In this document: positions 8,062-16,951 of the stretch, one piece after another
Numbering within the stretch: the first letter of the stretch is position 1
Layout of the letters: each line of letters begins with the position of its first letter
Source of the DNA: Pseudomonas silesiensis
Lineage (GTDB): Bacteria > Pseudomonadota > Gammaproteobacteria > Pseudomonadales > Pseudomonadaceae
DNA length: 64,000 nt
Direction of reading: 5' to 3'
Assembly (NCBI RefSeq): GCF_001661075.1
Contig: NZ_CP014870.1
Coordinates: 5,151,703-5,215,702, forward strand
Program-made: the position numbers and the translations under genes
The notes under the pieces: model-generated
Databases searched by the model: none
What the model was told of the DNA's origin: nothing
Seen by the model: the letters and a program-made list of their open reading frames with translations, nothing else

Positions 8062-9111
8062 ATGACGACTATTTTCGATCCGATCAAACTGGGCGACCTC
8101 GAGTTGGCCAACCGCATCATCATGGCGCCGCTGACCCGCTGCCGCGCCGACGAAGGCCGGGTGCCGAACGCACTGATGGCCGAGTACTACGTGCAACGTG
8201 CCTCGGCCGGCCTGATCCTCAGCGAGGCCACCTCCGTCACGCCGATGGGCGTCGGCTACCCGGACACCCCGGGCATCTGGTCCAACGACCAGGTGCGTGG
8301 CTGGACCAACGTGACCAAAGCGATCCACGGCGCAGGCGGCAAGATCTTCCTGCAACTGTGGCACGTCGGCCGGGTTTCCCACGCGTCGTACCTGAATGGC
8401 GAAGCGCCGGTCGCACCGAGCGCCATCCAGCCCAAGGGGCACGTCAGCCTGGTTCGTCCACTGGCCGACTACCCCACCCCGCGCGCCCTGGAAACCGCTG
8501 AAATCGCCGACATCGTCGACGCTTACCGCGTCGGTGCCGAAAATGCCAAGGCCGCCGGTTTCGACGGCGTGGAAATCCACGGCGCCAACGGTTACCTGCT
8601 CGACCAGTTCCTGCAAAGCAGCACCAACCAGCGCACCGACCACTACGGTGGCTCCCTGGAAAACCGTGCGCGCCTGTTGCTGGAAGTGACGGATGCCGCG
8701 ATCGAAGTCTGGGGCGCCGGCCGCGTCGGCGTGCACCTGGCCCCGCGCGCCGACTCCCATGACATGGGCGACGACAACCTGGCCGAAACCTTCACCTACG
8801 TCGCTCGCGAACTGGGCAAGCGCGGTATCGCCTTCATCTGCTCGCGCGAAAAAGAAGCCGGCGACAGTCTCGGCCCACGCCTCAAGGAAGCCTTCGGCGG
8901 CCCGTACATCGCCAACGAACGCTTCACCAAGGACAGCGCCAACGCCTGGCTGGCCAGCGGCAAGGCCGATGCGGTCGCCTTTGGCGTGCCATTCATTGCC
9001 AACCCGGACCTGCCCGCTCGCTTGAAGGCGGATGCACCGTTGAACGAGGCCCGCCCTGAATTGTTCTACGCCAAGGGGCCGGTCGGTTACATCGACTACC
9101 CAGTGCTGTAA
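8062..9111 (+). CDS. Old Yellow Enzyme-family alkene reductase (NemA/xenobiotic reductase-like)
   Basis: A 349-residue FMN-dependent TIM-barrel enzyme that reduces activated alkenes, maleimides or nitro compounds with NAD(P)H. Landmarks are the N-terminal ANRIIMAPLTRCRA, the catalytic His/Asn pair in the segment VEIHGANGYLLDQFL, and the FMN-binding GGSLENRARLL. Length and motifs fit N-ethylmaleimide reductase rather than the longer dienoyl-CoA reductases. It is the last gene of the ArsR-MFS-OYE unit and is followed by a strong terminator. E. coli nemA is also controlled by an electrophile-sensing repressor, though of a different family. Confidence 0.92.
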   Translation: MTTIFDPIKLGDLELANRIIMAPLTRCRADEGRVPNALMAEYYVQRASAGLILSEATSVTPMGVGYPDTPGIWSNDQVRGWTNVTKAIHGAGGKIFLQLWHVGRVSHASYLNGEAPVAPSAIQPKGHVSLVRPLADYPTPRALETAEIADIVDAYRVGAENAKAAGFDGVEIHGANGYLLDQFLQSSTNQRTDHYGGSLENRARLLLEVTDAAIEVWGAGRVGVHLAPRADSHDMGDDNLAETFTYVARELGKRGIAFICSREKEAGDSLGPRLKEAFGGPYIANERFTKDSANAWLASGKADAVAFGVPFIANPDLPARLKADAPLNEARPELFYAKGPVGYIDYPVL

Positions 9112-9130
9112 GCGCCAGTCTCTGCAACGC

Positions 9131-9167
9131 AAAAAGCCCCGACTCGAAAGAGCCGGGGCTTTTTTTG
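9131..9167 (+). terminator. Rho-independent terminator after the OYE gene
   Basis: AGCCCCGAC and its near complement CCGGGGCT form a GC-rich stem, followed by seven T residues. It lies 20 bases after the stop codon. Confidence 0.9.
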
Positions 9168-9201
9168 TGGTTATTCACCCAATCCCGGGGAACACTGACC
9201 T

Positions 9202-9300
9202 GTAGGAGCCAGCTTGCTGGCGATGGACTCAAGTGCGCCGCGTTTAACCAGATCGCACGCGTTATCGTTAACGATCATCGCGAGCAAGCTCGCTCCTACA
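9202..9300. repeat. Paired REP element
   Basis: TGTAGGAGCCAGCTTGCTGGCGA and CATCGCGAGCAAGCTCGCTCC face each other. The spacer holds a second small inverted repeat (CGTTATCGTTAACGAT). Confidence 0.85.
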
Positions 9301-9302
9301 AG

Positions 9303-9791
9303 TCAGAGTTTGAGTACCATCTCATGCCATTCCATTCCGCCATGGTCGGAGGCGGAAGGCTTGATGTAGGCGAAGCCAAAACCGGCGTAGAACGGAATAT
9401 GCCGCTCCTTGCACATCAGGTTGACGCTGGCCTTGTTCAACGTGCGCATCCGCTCGATGAACTCAGCCATCAAACGTTTTGCCACGCCTTGCCCCTGGAA
9501 ATCCGGATGCACCACCACGGACATGATCACCACGTGCGGGCCGGCCGGGTCGTGGCCGATCAGCTCCTTGAACGCCTCGTCCGACATTTGCACTTCAAAT
9601 GCCGCCCCGGAGTTGATGAAACCGGCGACGACGCCGTCCACTTCGGTCACGATAAACCCCTCGGGCCAGGTGGCGATGCGGGTGGCTATTTTCTCCCGGG
9701 TCGCGGCTTCGTCACCTTCGTAGGCAAGGGTTTCGATGGTGTAGCAGCGGTCCAGGTCAGCGGGGGTGACGTGGCGAATGACGGTGTTCAT
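9303..9791 (-). CDS. GNAT family N-acetyltransferase
   Basis: A 162-residue acetyltransferase. Motif A, the acetyl-CoA loop, is visible as VVVHPDFQGQGVAKRLM, and the C-terminal motif B is YAGFGFAYIKPS. The start is the ATG beginning MNTVIRHVTPADLD, a typical GNAT opening; a much longer upstream reading runs through unrelated sequence. The substrate is not predictable. It is followed by a paired REP and preceded by a GyrI-like protein gene on the same strand, about 100 bases away. Confidence 0.85.
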   Translation of the reverse strand: MNTVIRHVTPADLDRCYTIETLAYEGDEAATREKIATRIATWPEGFIVTEVDGVVAGFINSGAAFEVQMSDEAFKELIGHDPAGPHVVIMSVVVHPDFQGQGVAKRLMAEFIERMRTLNKASVNLMCKERHIPFYAGFGFAYIKPSASDHGGMEWHEMVLKL

Positions 9792-9888
9792 GTCGGCTCG
9801 GATCAGCGGGGGGAAAGACAGGGGATCATAAAGCAGCGTCAGCTCGACAGCGAGAGGCGAATCGCCGATCCGCCTCTCGGTCCAGCCT

Positions 9889-10374
9889 TTACGCCTTGAG
9901 CGGCAACCAGATTTCCAGCACGCCGGTGTTGAGCTTCGGGTTGAAGTCTTCGCTGTAGCGTTCGAACTCCGGGGCATCCGCCGCCTGATAACCGGACTGT
10001 GGCAGCCAGGTTTTCCAGATGTACTGGAAGGTCTGGGGCAAGGTGTCCAAGGCTCCCTTGTGCTCGAATATGGCGTAGTGCTGAGGCTGAACCTCCACCC
10101 AACGATATTTGTCAGGCAGGTCGTCGAGTTTGCTGATTTCGACGCCGGCGATGTACTCGAAACCACCCTTGCCATCCGGGTTGCAGCAGATGCCGTAAGT
10201 CACTTCGCTTTTTTGACCAGGAATTTTGCCGATCTCGGGAATGAATTGCTCCCAGAGCGCGGGGATCCCACCCGTAGTGGAGGCGGTAAATCGCCCGCCA
10301 AACCCTGCAATGAGCAGGAAGTGACCGTTTTCGAAGCGTGGCTCGACCGGTTTGACGCCTGTTTGCTCATCCAT
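9889..10374 (-). CDS. GyrI-like effector-binding domain protein
   Basis: A 161-residue stand-alone effector-binding domain, the fold shared by SbmC/GyrI and the C-terminal part of Rob/BmrR-type regulators. Recognisable parts are LWEQFIPEIGKIPG, YGICCNPDGKGGFEYIAGVEI and the C-terminal LNTGVLEIWLPLK. AGGAG lies seven bases before the chosen ATG (MDEQTGV). No DNA-binding domain is attached. It may sequester or hydrolyse small hydrophobic ligands; the role is uncertain. Confidence 0.82.
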   Translation of the reverse strand: MDEQTGVKPVEPRFENGHFLLIAGFGGRFTASTTGGIPALWEQFIPEIGKIPGQKSEVTYGICCNPDGKGGFEYIAGVEISKLDDLPDKYRWVEVQPQHYAIFEHKGALDTLPQTFQYIWKTWLPQSGYQAADAPEFERYSEDFNPKLNTGVLEIWLPLKA

Positions 10375-10440
10375 GACTCGACTCCTGATACAAAAAGTGG
10401 GTTCGGCTGGGAGTATAGAAGCCAATCCCGATTCGCCCAA

Positions 10441-11103
10441 TTACAGTGCGTGAAGCTGTTCGACGGCGCCAGACCCGATGAACTCGTTGTAACCAGATAG
10501 AATCACGTAGACCGCGAAATAGCAGAAGATCGCTGCAGATGCCAGGTACGAGTAACGCAGCAGTTTGTCGCCCAGCAACTTGCCACCATGGCTCGCCGCG
10601 AAGCACAAGCCAACGCACCAGAGCACCCCGGCGCAGAGAAAACCACCGAGAAACAGCGCCGAACTCAGGGCACCACCACCGCCGGAACGCGCAATCAATG
10701 TGCCGCCCACGGCAGCGAACCAGAGAATGGCGCTGGGGGACGACATGGCGAGGAATATTCCGCGGAAAAACTCCTTGCGATGGGAGTTGTGCCCGACCTC
10801 GGCAGTCTCGGCCAGCAGCGCCTCGTGGTGAATCGCCGAATAGATCATCTTCGCCGCGAAGTACACCAGCAATACCGAACCACCGATCCACAGCACCCAG
10901 CGAACAGTCTCGTACTGCAGCAAAACCGTCATGCCCGCCAGCGCCAGCACCGCATAGATCAGGTCACCGACGCAGGTCCCCAACCCCAGGGCAAAGCCCT
11001 GGAAATAGCCGCGCTGCATCGCCAGGGTGATCATCGCGATATTGGCCACGCCGATATCCAGGCACAGCGAAAGGCTCAGCAAAAAACCACTGGTAAATTC
11101 CAT
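10441..11103 (-). CDS. LysE family amino-acid/metabolite exporter
   Basis: A 220-residue integral membrane protein with about six hydrophobic segments. The opening [19 protein letters not shown] and the repeat-like [16 protein letters not shown] match the LysE/RhtB translocator family. The ATG at 11103 is preceded by AAGGAAA; an in-frame extension to 11124 is less well placed. The gene is divergent from alaC, 139 bases away, so export of alanine or a related amino acid is an attractive guess but not shown. Confidence 0.82.
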   Translation of the reverse strand: MEFTSGFLLSLSLCLDIGVANIAMITLAMQRGYFQGFALGLGTCVGDLIYAVLALAGMTVLLQYETVRWVLWIGGSVLLVYFAAKMIYSAIHHEALLAETAEVGHNSHRKEFFRGIFLAMSSPSAILWFAAVGGTLIARSGGGGALSSALFLGGFLCAGVLWCVGLCFAASHGGKLLGDKLLRYSYLASAAIFCYFAVYVILSGYNEFIGSGAVEQLHAL

Positions 11104-11242
11104 CAACCGATTTCCTTCGGACAAATTTGTTTACATAGACGCTGGACAGTGTGCCACAGCTGCCCGTACATTCCGCCACAGGCCACCGCAGTGGCCAGCG
11201 TCGCTCGGACGGTTCCGGGCGCTCACGTTATCCGAGGCAACA

Positions 11243-12460
11243 ATGGCTAACCCAGGTTCGCCGCGCCGCTTTGCGCGCATAGATCGACTCCCCCCTTACG
11301 TATTCAACATCACTGCCGAGCTGAAGATGGCCGCCCGTCGTCGTGGCGAAGACATCATCGACTTCAGCATGGGCAACCCCGACGGCGCGACACCGCCGCA
11401 CATCGTCGACAAACTTGTCACCGTCGCCCAGCGCGAAGACACCCACGGTTATTCCACGTCCAAGGGCATCCCGCGTCTGCGCCGGGCGATTTCCAACTGG
11501 TACAAGGATCGCTACGAGGTCGACATCGACCCGGAAAGCGAAGCCATCGTCACCATCGGTTCCAAGGAAGGCCTGGCGCACTTGATGCTGGCGACCCTCG
11601 ACCAGGGCGATACCGTACTGGTGCCGAACCCGAGCTACCCGATCCACATCTATGGTGCCGTGATTGCCGGCGCCCAGGTGCGCTCGGTGCCGCTGATTCC
11701 GGGCGTGGACTTTTTCGCCGAACTGGAAAGCGCGATTCGCGGTTCGATCCCGAAACCGAAAATGATGATCCTCGGCTTCCCGTCCAACCCCACCGCCCAG
11801 TGCGTGGAGCTGGATTTCTTCGAGCGGGTGATCGCCCTCGCCAAGCAGTACGACGTGCTGGTGGTGCACGACCTGGCCTATGCCGACATCGTCTACGACG
11901 GCTGGAAAGCCCCGTCGATCATGCAAGTGCCCGGCGCCAAGGACATCGCGGTGGAGTTTTTCACCCTGTCCAAGAGCTACAACATGGCCGGCTGGCGCAT
12001 CGGTTTCATGGTCGGTAACGCCGAACTGGTCAACGCCCTGGCGCGGATCAAGAGCTACCACGACTACGGCACCTTCACCCCGCTGCAAGTCGCCGCCATT
12101 GCCGCACTGGAAGGCGATCAACAGTGTGTCAAAGACATTGCCGAGCAATACCGCCAGCGGCGCAATGTGCTGGTCAAGGGCCTGCATGAACTGGGCTGGA
12201 TGGTGGAAAACCCTAAAGCCGCGATGTACGTCTGGGCCAAGATTCCCGAGGCCTATGCGCACTTGGGCTCTCTGGAGTTTGCCAAGAAAATGCTCGCCGA
12301 GGCCAAGGTCTGCGTCTCGCCGGGTGTAGGGTTCGGGGAGTATGGGGATGATCACGTGCGATTTGCGCTGATCGAAAACCAGGACCGGATTCGTCAGGCC
12401 GTGCGCGGGATTCGCGCAATGTTCCGGGCTGATGGGCTGGCCGCCAAATCCAACGCCTGA
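11243..12460 (+). CDS. alaC: Alanine transaminase AlaC
   Basis: A 405-residue fold-type I aminotransferase that interconverts pyruvate plus glutamate with alanine plus 2-oxoglutarate. The PLP lysine is K244 in [15 protein letters not shown], and the substrate-binding Arg is near the C-terminus in [19 protein letters not shown]. The sequence is a close match in length and motifs to AlaC (YfdZ). The ATG at 11243 is preferred; the reading frame is open far upstream into the divergent LysE gene, which is not coding. A REP pair follows the stop. Confidence 0.9.
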   Translation: MANPGSPRRFARIDRLPPYVFNITAELKMAARRRGEDIIDFSMGNPDGATPPHIVDKLVTVAQREDTHGYSTSKGIPRLRRAISNWYKDRYEVDIDPESEAIVTIGSKEGLAHLMLATLDQGDTVLVPNPSYPIHIYGAVIAGAQVRSVPLIPGVDFFAELESAIRGSIPKPKMMILGFPSNPTAQCVELDFFERVIALAKQYDVLVVHDLAYADIVYDGWKAPSIMQVPGAKDIAVEFFTLSKSYNMAGWRIGFMVGNAELVNALARIKSYHDYGTFTPLQVAAIAALEGDQQCVKDIAEQYRQRRNVLVKGLHELGWMVENPKAAMYVWAKIPEAYAHLGSLEFAKKMLAEAKVCVSPGVGFGEYGDDHVRFALIENQDRIRQAVRGIRAMFRADGLAAKSNA

Positions 12461-12470
12461 CACAAAAACC

Positions 12471-12560
12471 TGTGGGAGCGAGCTTGCTCGCGATGAGGGC
12501 TTAACATTCAACGAAGAGGTTGGATGTTAGTCAGTCATCGCGAGCAGGCTCGCTCCCACA
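12471..12560. repeat. Paired REP element
   Basis: GTGGGAGCGAGCTTGCTCGCGAT and ATCGCGAGCAGGCTCGCTCCC flank a 45-base spacer with an internal inverted repeat (TAACATTCAAC / GTTGGATGTTA). It separates convergent alaC and gntT. Confidence 0.9.
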
Positions 12561-12614
12561 TTTGTTTCGTGGTGAACACAAGAGCTGTGTCACCACCTGT
12601 GTTTTGCAGTGTGC

Positions 12615-13967
12615 TTAGACGAACATCGACAACAACAGGATAAAGCCCAGCGCCACGATGGACAGGATGGTTTCCATCGCCGTCCAGGTCTTGAAGGTTT
12701 CGGCTACGGTCATGTTGAAGTACTGCTTCACCAGCCAGAAACCCGCGTCGTTGACGTGGGACAGGATCAACGAACCGGCACCGGTGGCCAGCACCAGCAG
12801 CTCACGGTTCACACCCGGAATCATCCCTACCACCGGCACCACGATGCCTGCGCCGGTAATGGTCGCCACGGTGGCCGAACCGGTCGCGATACGGATCACC
12901 GCCGCCACCAGCCACGCCAGAAGGATTGGCGAAATCTGCGCTTCAACCGCCATGTTACCGATGACATTACCAACGCCGCTGGTCACCAGCATCTGCTTGA
13001 AGCCACCACCGGCACCGATGATCAGGATGATTGCGGCGGTTGGCGCAAGGCTGGCATCCAGCCATTTGAGCATCTGGTTGGAGCCAATGCCCTGCTTGTA
13101 ACCGAAGGTGTACAGCGACAGCAGCAACGCCAGCAGCAGTGCCGAGATCGGATGACCGATCAGGTCCATGAAAGTGCGGAAGAAGTTGCCTTCCGGCAGC
13201 ACCACATCGGCAAAGGTCTTGAGCAGCATCAGGAACACCGGCGACAGCACGGTAATCAAGGTGATGGCGAAGCTCGGGAGATCGGCTGAATCGTTATCAC
13301 GCGCCAGTTGATCGACCAGTTCCTGATTAGGATGACCCGGAATGTACTTGGCAATGAACGTGCCGTAGATCGGGCCGGCGATGATGGCGGTCGGCAGCGC
13401 AACGATCAGACCGTACAGAATGGTTTTACCGATGTCGGCACCGAACACGCCGATTGCCAGCAGCGGGCCCGGGTGTGGCGGAACCAGGCCGTGCACGGCG
13501 GACAGACCGGCCAGCAGCGGGATACCGATCTTGATGATCGACACGCCGGTACGCCGGGCGACGATGAACACCAGCGGGATCAGCAGCACGAAGCCGATTT
13601 CGAAGAACAGCGGAATGCCGACCAGGAAAGCGGCGAACATCATCGCCCACTGCACCTTGTCCTTGCCGAAGGCTCGAATCAGCGTCTGGGCAATCTGATC
13701 CGCCCCGCCCGATTCGGCCATCATTTTGCCGAGCATGGTCCCCAGCGCCAGGATGATCCCGACGAAACCGAGCACCCCACCGAAGCCGTCCTGGAACGCT
13801 TTGATGATGGTGCCGATCGGCATGCCGGAGGTCAGCCCGAGGAAAGCTGCGGCGATGATCAGGGCAATGAAGGGGTGGAACTTGAACTTGGTGATCAGGA
13901 CGATAAGCCCGATCACCGTGACCACTGCATCGAGCAGCAGGAACGTCTCGTGGGACATGCCAAACAT
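12615..13967 (-). CDS. gntT: Gluconate permease, GntP family
   Basis: A 450-residue inner-membrane transporter with about 12-14 hydrophobic stretches. It shows GntP-family signatures such as GLVPPHPGPLLAIGVFGADIGKTILYG and VTSGVGNVIGNMA. It imports gluconate in symport with protons. The start MFGMSHETF has AGGAG 11 bases upstream. A GntR operator lies about 60 bases upstream, and an A-rich Hfq/Crc-type motif (AATAACAACAACAA) lies immediately before the ribosome-binding site. gntK and gntR are adjacent, forming a full gluconate module. Confidence 0.92.
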   Translation of the reverse strand: MFGMSHETFLLLDAVVTVIGLIVLITKFKFHPFIALIIAAAFLGLTSGMPIGTIIKAFQDGFGGVLGFVGIILALGTMLGKMMAESGGADQIAQTLIRAFGKDKVQWAMMFAAFLVGIPLFFEIGFVLLIPLVFIVARRTGVSIIKIGIPLLAGLSAVHGLVPPHPGPLLAIGVFGADIGKTILYGLIVALPTAIIAGPIYGTFIAKYIPGHPNQELVDQLARDNDSADLPSFAITLITVLSPVFLMLLKTFADVVLPEGNFFRTFMDLIGHPISALLLALLLSLYTFGYKQGIGSNQMLKWLDASLAPTAAIILIIGAGGGFKQMLVTSGVGNVIGNMAVEAQISPILLAWLVAAVIRIATGSATVATITGAGIVVPVVGMIPGVNRELLVLATGAGSLILSHVNDAGFWLVKQYFNMTVAETFKTWTAMETILSIVALGFILLLSMFV

Positions 13968-13983
13968 TAGGGGTGTCTCCTGG

Positions 13984-13997
13984 TTGTTGTTGTTATT
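13984..13997 (-). promoter_or_regulatory. Hfq/Crc-type A-rich motif in the gntT leader
   Basis: On the gntT mRNA the sequence reads AATAACAACAACAA, a run of AAN triplets directly before the Shine-Dalgarno CAGGAG. Hfq with Crc is known to bind such AANAANAA tracts in pseudomonads and block translation during growth on preferred carbon sources. Confidence 0.65.
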
Positions 13998-14022
13998 AAA
14001 GCGGGTAACTCGCGAGCCATCA

Positions 14023-14037
14023 GGACAGCGCTATCTT
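14023..14037 (-). promoter_or_regulatory. GntR operator upstream of gntT
   Basis: GGACAGCGCTATCTT, centred on the palindrome AGCGCT. It is nearly identical to the sites before gntK and gntR. Read on the minus strand it contains AAG-A-TAGCGCT. Confidence 0.7.
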
Positions 14038-14049
14038 TTCGAGGCAAAT

Positions 14050-14583
14050 TCATACGGCGCGTTTCAGGCCATGCGCCTGCCACCAGTCATGTGCTTGTTT
14101 CGCCAATTGGTCGACGCTGTGGTTCGAAGCGTCCAGAGCCAGGGTCAGGGGCTCACCAACGGGTGATTCAAGGGTCGCGAACTGACTGTCGATCAACGTT
14201 GACGGCATGAAGTGGCCCGGACGATGAGAGACACGATCGGCGGCGACTTCAGGCGTCAGCTCCAAGAATACGAAGCCCAGGCCCGGCAAAGCGCTGCGCA
14301 GACGTTCACGGTAAATGTGTTTGAGAGCCGAGCAGGTGAGTACCGGGCGTTCGCCCTTGGCGTCAATGCGGCGCAGCTCGGCGCACAGGCTGTCGAGCCA
14401 GCCGGCACGGTCTTCGTCGTTCAGAGGGATACCTGCGCTCATCTTTTCGATATTGGCGGCAGGGTGAAAGGAGTCGCCTTCAATGGCGGTCGCGCCGCTG
14501 AGCTGGCACAAGGCCTCGCTGACGCACGTCTTGCCGCAACCGGCAACGCCCATGATGACCAGGGCTGTGATGGGATGATTCAT
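14050..14583 (-). CDS. gntK: Gluconokinase
   Basis: A 177-residue P-loop kinase that phosphorylates gluconate to 6-phosphogluconate, the substrate of Edd. The Walker A motif is G12-V-A-G-C-G-K18-T19, and SGATAIEGDSFHPAANIEKMSAG is the family's gluconate-site region. Length is typical. It lies between gntT (same strand, downstream) and gntR (divergent), with GntR operators on both sides, so it should be induced by gluconate or 6-phosphogluconate. Confidence 0.93.
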   Translation of the reverse strand: MNHPITALVIMGVAGCGKTCVSEALCQLSGATAIEGDSFHPAANIEKMSAGIPLNDEDRAGWLDSLCAELRRIDAKGERPVLTCSALKHIYRERLRSALPGLGFVFLELTPEVAADRVSHRPGHFMPSTLIDSQFATLESPVGEPLTLALDASNHSVDQLAKQAHDWWQAHGLKRAV

Positions 14584-14600
14584 GTAACACCTCAGCGCGC

Positions 14601-14615
14601 AGACAGCGCTACCTT
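14601..14615 (-). promoter_or_regulatory. GntR operator upstream of gntK
   Basis: AGACAGCGCTACCTT, about 20 bases upstream of the gntK ATG. On the minus strand it reads AAG-G-TAGCGCT. It is identical over 15 bases to the site before gntR. Confidence 0.75.
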
Positions 14616-14751
14616 TGCTGGTTATGACACTGGAGCAAAAGCAGAAGTTGCCGACGCCTTCTTGTCATTTTTGTGGGTTGCAGCATGTTCGTTCCCAATG
14701 CCAAAAAACGGAAATCAGGCAGACCCCGCTCACGCATTTGCAGCTGCATCG

Positions 14752-14766
14752 AGACAGCGCTACCTT
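14752..14766 (+). promoter_or_regulatory. GntR operator upstream of gntR (autoregulation)
   Basis: AGACAGCGCTACCTT, about 30 bases before the gntR ATG. With its flank, the minus strand reads AC-T-AAG-G-TAGCGCT, which fits the GntR recognition pattern AC-N-AAG-N-TAGCGCT that I recall for P. aeruginosa. Confidence 0.75.
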
Positions 14767-14798
14767 AGTGCCTTGAATTTTGTTTGGCAAGCCGCCCG

Positions 14799-15830
14799 AT
14801 GACCTCTCCTAAAAACGATAAAAATACCCGCACCACTGGCCGCCCTACCCTCAATGAAGTCGCACGCCTGGCCGGTGTCAGCCCGATAACCGCGTCCCGC
14901 GCCTTGCGCGGCGTCAGTACGGTGGCCACCGAACTGGTGGAAAAAGTCCAGAAAGCCGCCCTTGAGCTCAACTACGTGGTCAACCCCGCTGCCCGCGCGT
15001 TAGCCTCGGCCCAGAGCCATTCCGTGGTGGTTCTGGTGCCGTCGCTGTCCAACTTGCTGTTCATCGAGACGCTGGAAGCCATTCATCAGGTTTTACGCCC
15101 AAAGGGCTTCGAAGTACTGATCGGCAACTTCCACTACTCGCGCGACGAAGAAGAAAACCTGCTGCGCAATTACATGGCCTATCAACCACGCGGCTTGCTG
15201 CTGACCGGGTTCGATCGCACCGAAAGTTCGCGACGGATGATCGAGGCGAGCAACATTCCGTGCGTGTACATGATGGAACTGGACAGCGCCGCCGGGCTCA
15301 ACTGCGTCGGTTTCTCGCAGCTCGCGGCCGGTGAAACGGCGGCGGAACATTTGCTCTCTCGGGGTCGCAAGCGCCTGGCCTACATTGGCGCGCAGCTGGA
15401 CCAACGCACGTTGCTGCGCGGGGAAGGTTTTCGCAAAGCCCTGCAAAAGGCCGGTTTGTATGACCCGGACCTTGAAGTACTGACTCCGCGCGCCTCCTCC
15501 GTCGGTTTGGGCGGCGAGTTGTTCCTGCAGCTGATGGCCAGTCACCCGGACGTCGACGCAATCTTCTTCGGCAACGACGACCTGGCCCAGGGCGCATTGC
15601 TCGAAGCGATGCGTTGCGGGATCAAGATTCCGCAGCAGGTAGCAATCCTCGGCTTCAACGATTTGCCGGCCTCGGCCCATATGGTCCCGCGGCTGAGCAG
15701 CATCAGCACACCTCGCGAAGCCATTGGCCGGCGTTCGGCGGAGTTGATGCTGACCCTGCTGGCTGGCAACCCGGTGGCCAAACCGGTGCAGGACATGGGG
15801 TTTGAGTTGAAGGTGCGCGAGAGTACCTGA
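14799..15830 (+). CDS. gntR: LacI-family repressor of gluconate metabolism, GntR
   Basis: A 343-residue LacI-type repressor. The N-terminal HTH plus hinge reads LNEVARLAGVSPITASRALRGVSTV, followed by a periplasmic-binding-protein-like effector domain (VVLVPSLSNLLFIETLEAI; AILGFNDLPASAHMVPRLSSI). The ATG is preferred over an in-frame TTG five codons upstream. Position beside gntK and gntT and the three identical AGCGCT-centred operators identify it as the gluconate repressor. It links this locus with the Entner-Doudoroff genes further right. Confidence 0.92.
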   Translation: MTSPKNDKNTRTTGRPTLNEVARLAGVSPITASRALRGVSTVATELVEKVQKAALELNYVVNPAARALASAQSHSVVVLVPSLSNLLFIETLEAIHQVLRPKGFEVLIGNFHYSRDEEENLLRNYMAYQPRGLLLTGFDRTESSRRMIEASNIPCVYMMELDSAAGLNCVGFSQLAAGETAAEHLLSRGRKRLAYIGAQLDQRTLLRGEGFRKALQKAGLYDPDLEVLTPRASSVGLGGELFLQLMASHPDVDAIFFGNDDLAQGALLEAMRCGIKIPQQVAILGFNDLPASAHMVPRLSSISTPREAIGRRSAELMLTLLAGNPVAKPVQDMGFELKVREST

Positions 15831-15910
15831 CCGTTTTCTGACTTGATGTCTCCCGTTGGCAGGCACACTATTAGATCCCCGAAGCCTTGATCCGCTAACG
15901 GAGTAGCCCG

Positions 15911-16543
15911 ATGGAACATTCACTGAAAATCCTGGGTAAAGCTTCATCAATCAACGTCAGAAAAGTCCTGTGGACCTGTGAGGAACTGGGCGTTGCCTAC
16001 GAACGCGAGGATTGGGGCGGCGGTTATGCCTCGACTCACGCGCCGGAGTTTCTCCGGCTCAATCCCAACGCGCTGGTGCCGGTAATCATCGATGAGGCCG
16101 GCGTGCTGTGGGAATCCAACACCATCTGTCGTTATCTGGCCGGCAAACACCAGAACACCGATCTGCTGCCGCACGACCCGGCTGCCCGCGCCCGGGTGGA
16201 GCAGTGGATGGATTGGCAAGCCACCGAACTCAATGCGGCCTGGAGCTATGCGTTCACGGCGCTGGTGCGCAAGGATCCGGAGTTCCAGGACCCCCATCAC
16301 ATTGCCGCCGGCGTGCGCGGCTGGAATCAGAAGATGGGCATCCTCGAGCATCAGCTCGCGACCACCAAGGCTTATGTCGCCGGACCACGATTCACCCTGG
16401 CCGACATTGTCATCGGGCTGTCGGTCAATCGCTGGCTGATGACGCCGATGGATCGACCCGATTACCCGGCCATCGACGAGTACTTCCAGCGTTTGGCACA
16501 ACGTCCGGGGTTCTTGAAATACGGCTGCAACGGCCTGCCTTGA
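15911..16543 (+). CDS. Glutathione S-transferase family protein
   Basis: A 210-residue two-domain GST. The thioredoxin-like N-terminal domain has SSINVRKVLWTCEELGVAYERED and the glutathione-binding NPNALVPVIIDEAGVLWESNTICRYLA segment (cis-Pro and Glu-Ser). The helical C-terminal domain ends FTLADIVIGLSVNRW, including the N-capping box Asp. The nucleophile region S/N near residue 14 is Ser-type, as in GSTs that lack a catalytic Cys. Substrate is unknown; it stands alone. Confidence 0.88.
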   Translation: MEHSLKILGKASSINVRKVLWTCEELGVAYEREDWGGGYASTHAPEFLRLNPNALVPVIIDEAGVLWESNTICRYLAGKHQNTDLLPHDPAARARVEQWMDWQATELNAAWSYAFTALVRKDPEFQDPHHIAAGVRGWNQKMGILEHQLATTKAYVAGPRFTLADIVIGLSVNRWLMTPMDRPDYPAIDEYFQRLAQRPGFLKYGCNGLP

Positions 16544-16951
16544 TGCCATGCCTGGCGTCGACCGCTGCCGGCCGGCGGCAAAAGGTTTCCCGCAAACCGG
16601 CAGCGACCGCCTGCCAGGTACAACTTAACTGATTTTCCCGTTCGCCAATGCCCCCTTGGCCCCGTTTCGTAAACGTGCCTGACAACATCCTTTATTAATT
16701 GCCCGGGACGCTTTTCTAAGTACTCTAGCATCATGCGCGTTAATAACGACTGACTCAAACGACACCTGTTACTTCTGCCAGTAGATATCTTCATAGCTCC
16801 GAGCGATTATTTGCTCAGATGTTTCATGTTTCTCAATAAACGCGTGACGTGCGCTTCATGTCCTTTAAGACAATCGCTCAACAGAACGATGAAGAGGCAT
16901 CGCTTGCCACTTATTTATCGAATTTCATTTCAAGGAAGACCGGAGCAGTAT
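16544..16951. other. Non-coding interval before the crystallin-like gene
   Basis: No credible gene is visible in these 408 bases. CGCTGCCGG (about 16564) and CCGGCAGCG (about 16598) can form a stem downstream of the GST stop but lack a T-tract. The second half is AT-richer than the flanking genes and probably holds the promoter of the secreted protein gene; no clear promoter boxes could be assigned. Confidence 0.4.

Noticed and set aside
10375..10440. Longer start for the GyrI-like protein
   Set aside because: The ATG at 10374 has an AGGAG at ideal distance; the extension would add unrelated residues.
11027..11242. N-terminal extension of alaC into the divergent exporter gene
   Set aside because: The extension lies largely antisense to the LysE-like gene and is unlike AlaC; the ATG at 11243 fits the family length.
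14784..14798. TTG start five codons upstream of gntR
   Set aside because: The ATG at 14799 gives the normal LacI-family N-terminus; the TTG has no better ribosome-binding site.
16811..16951. Longer start for the first crystallin-like protein
   Set aside because: It would hide the signal peptide; the ATG at 16952 has a GGAG and a typical Lys/Arg-hydrophobic start.
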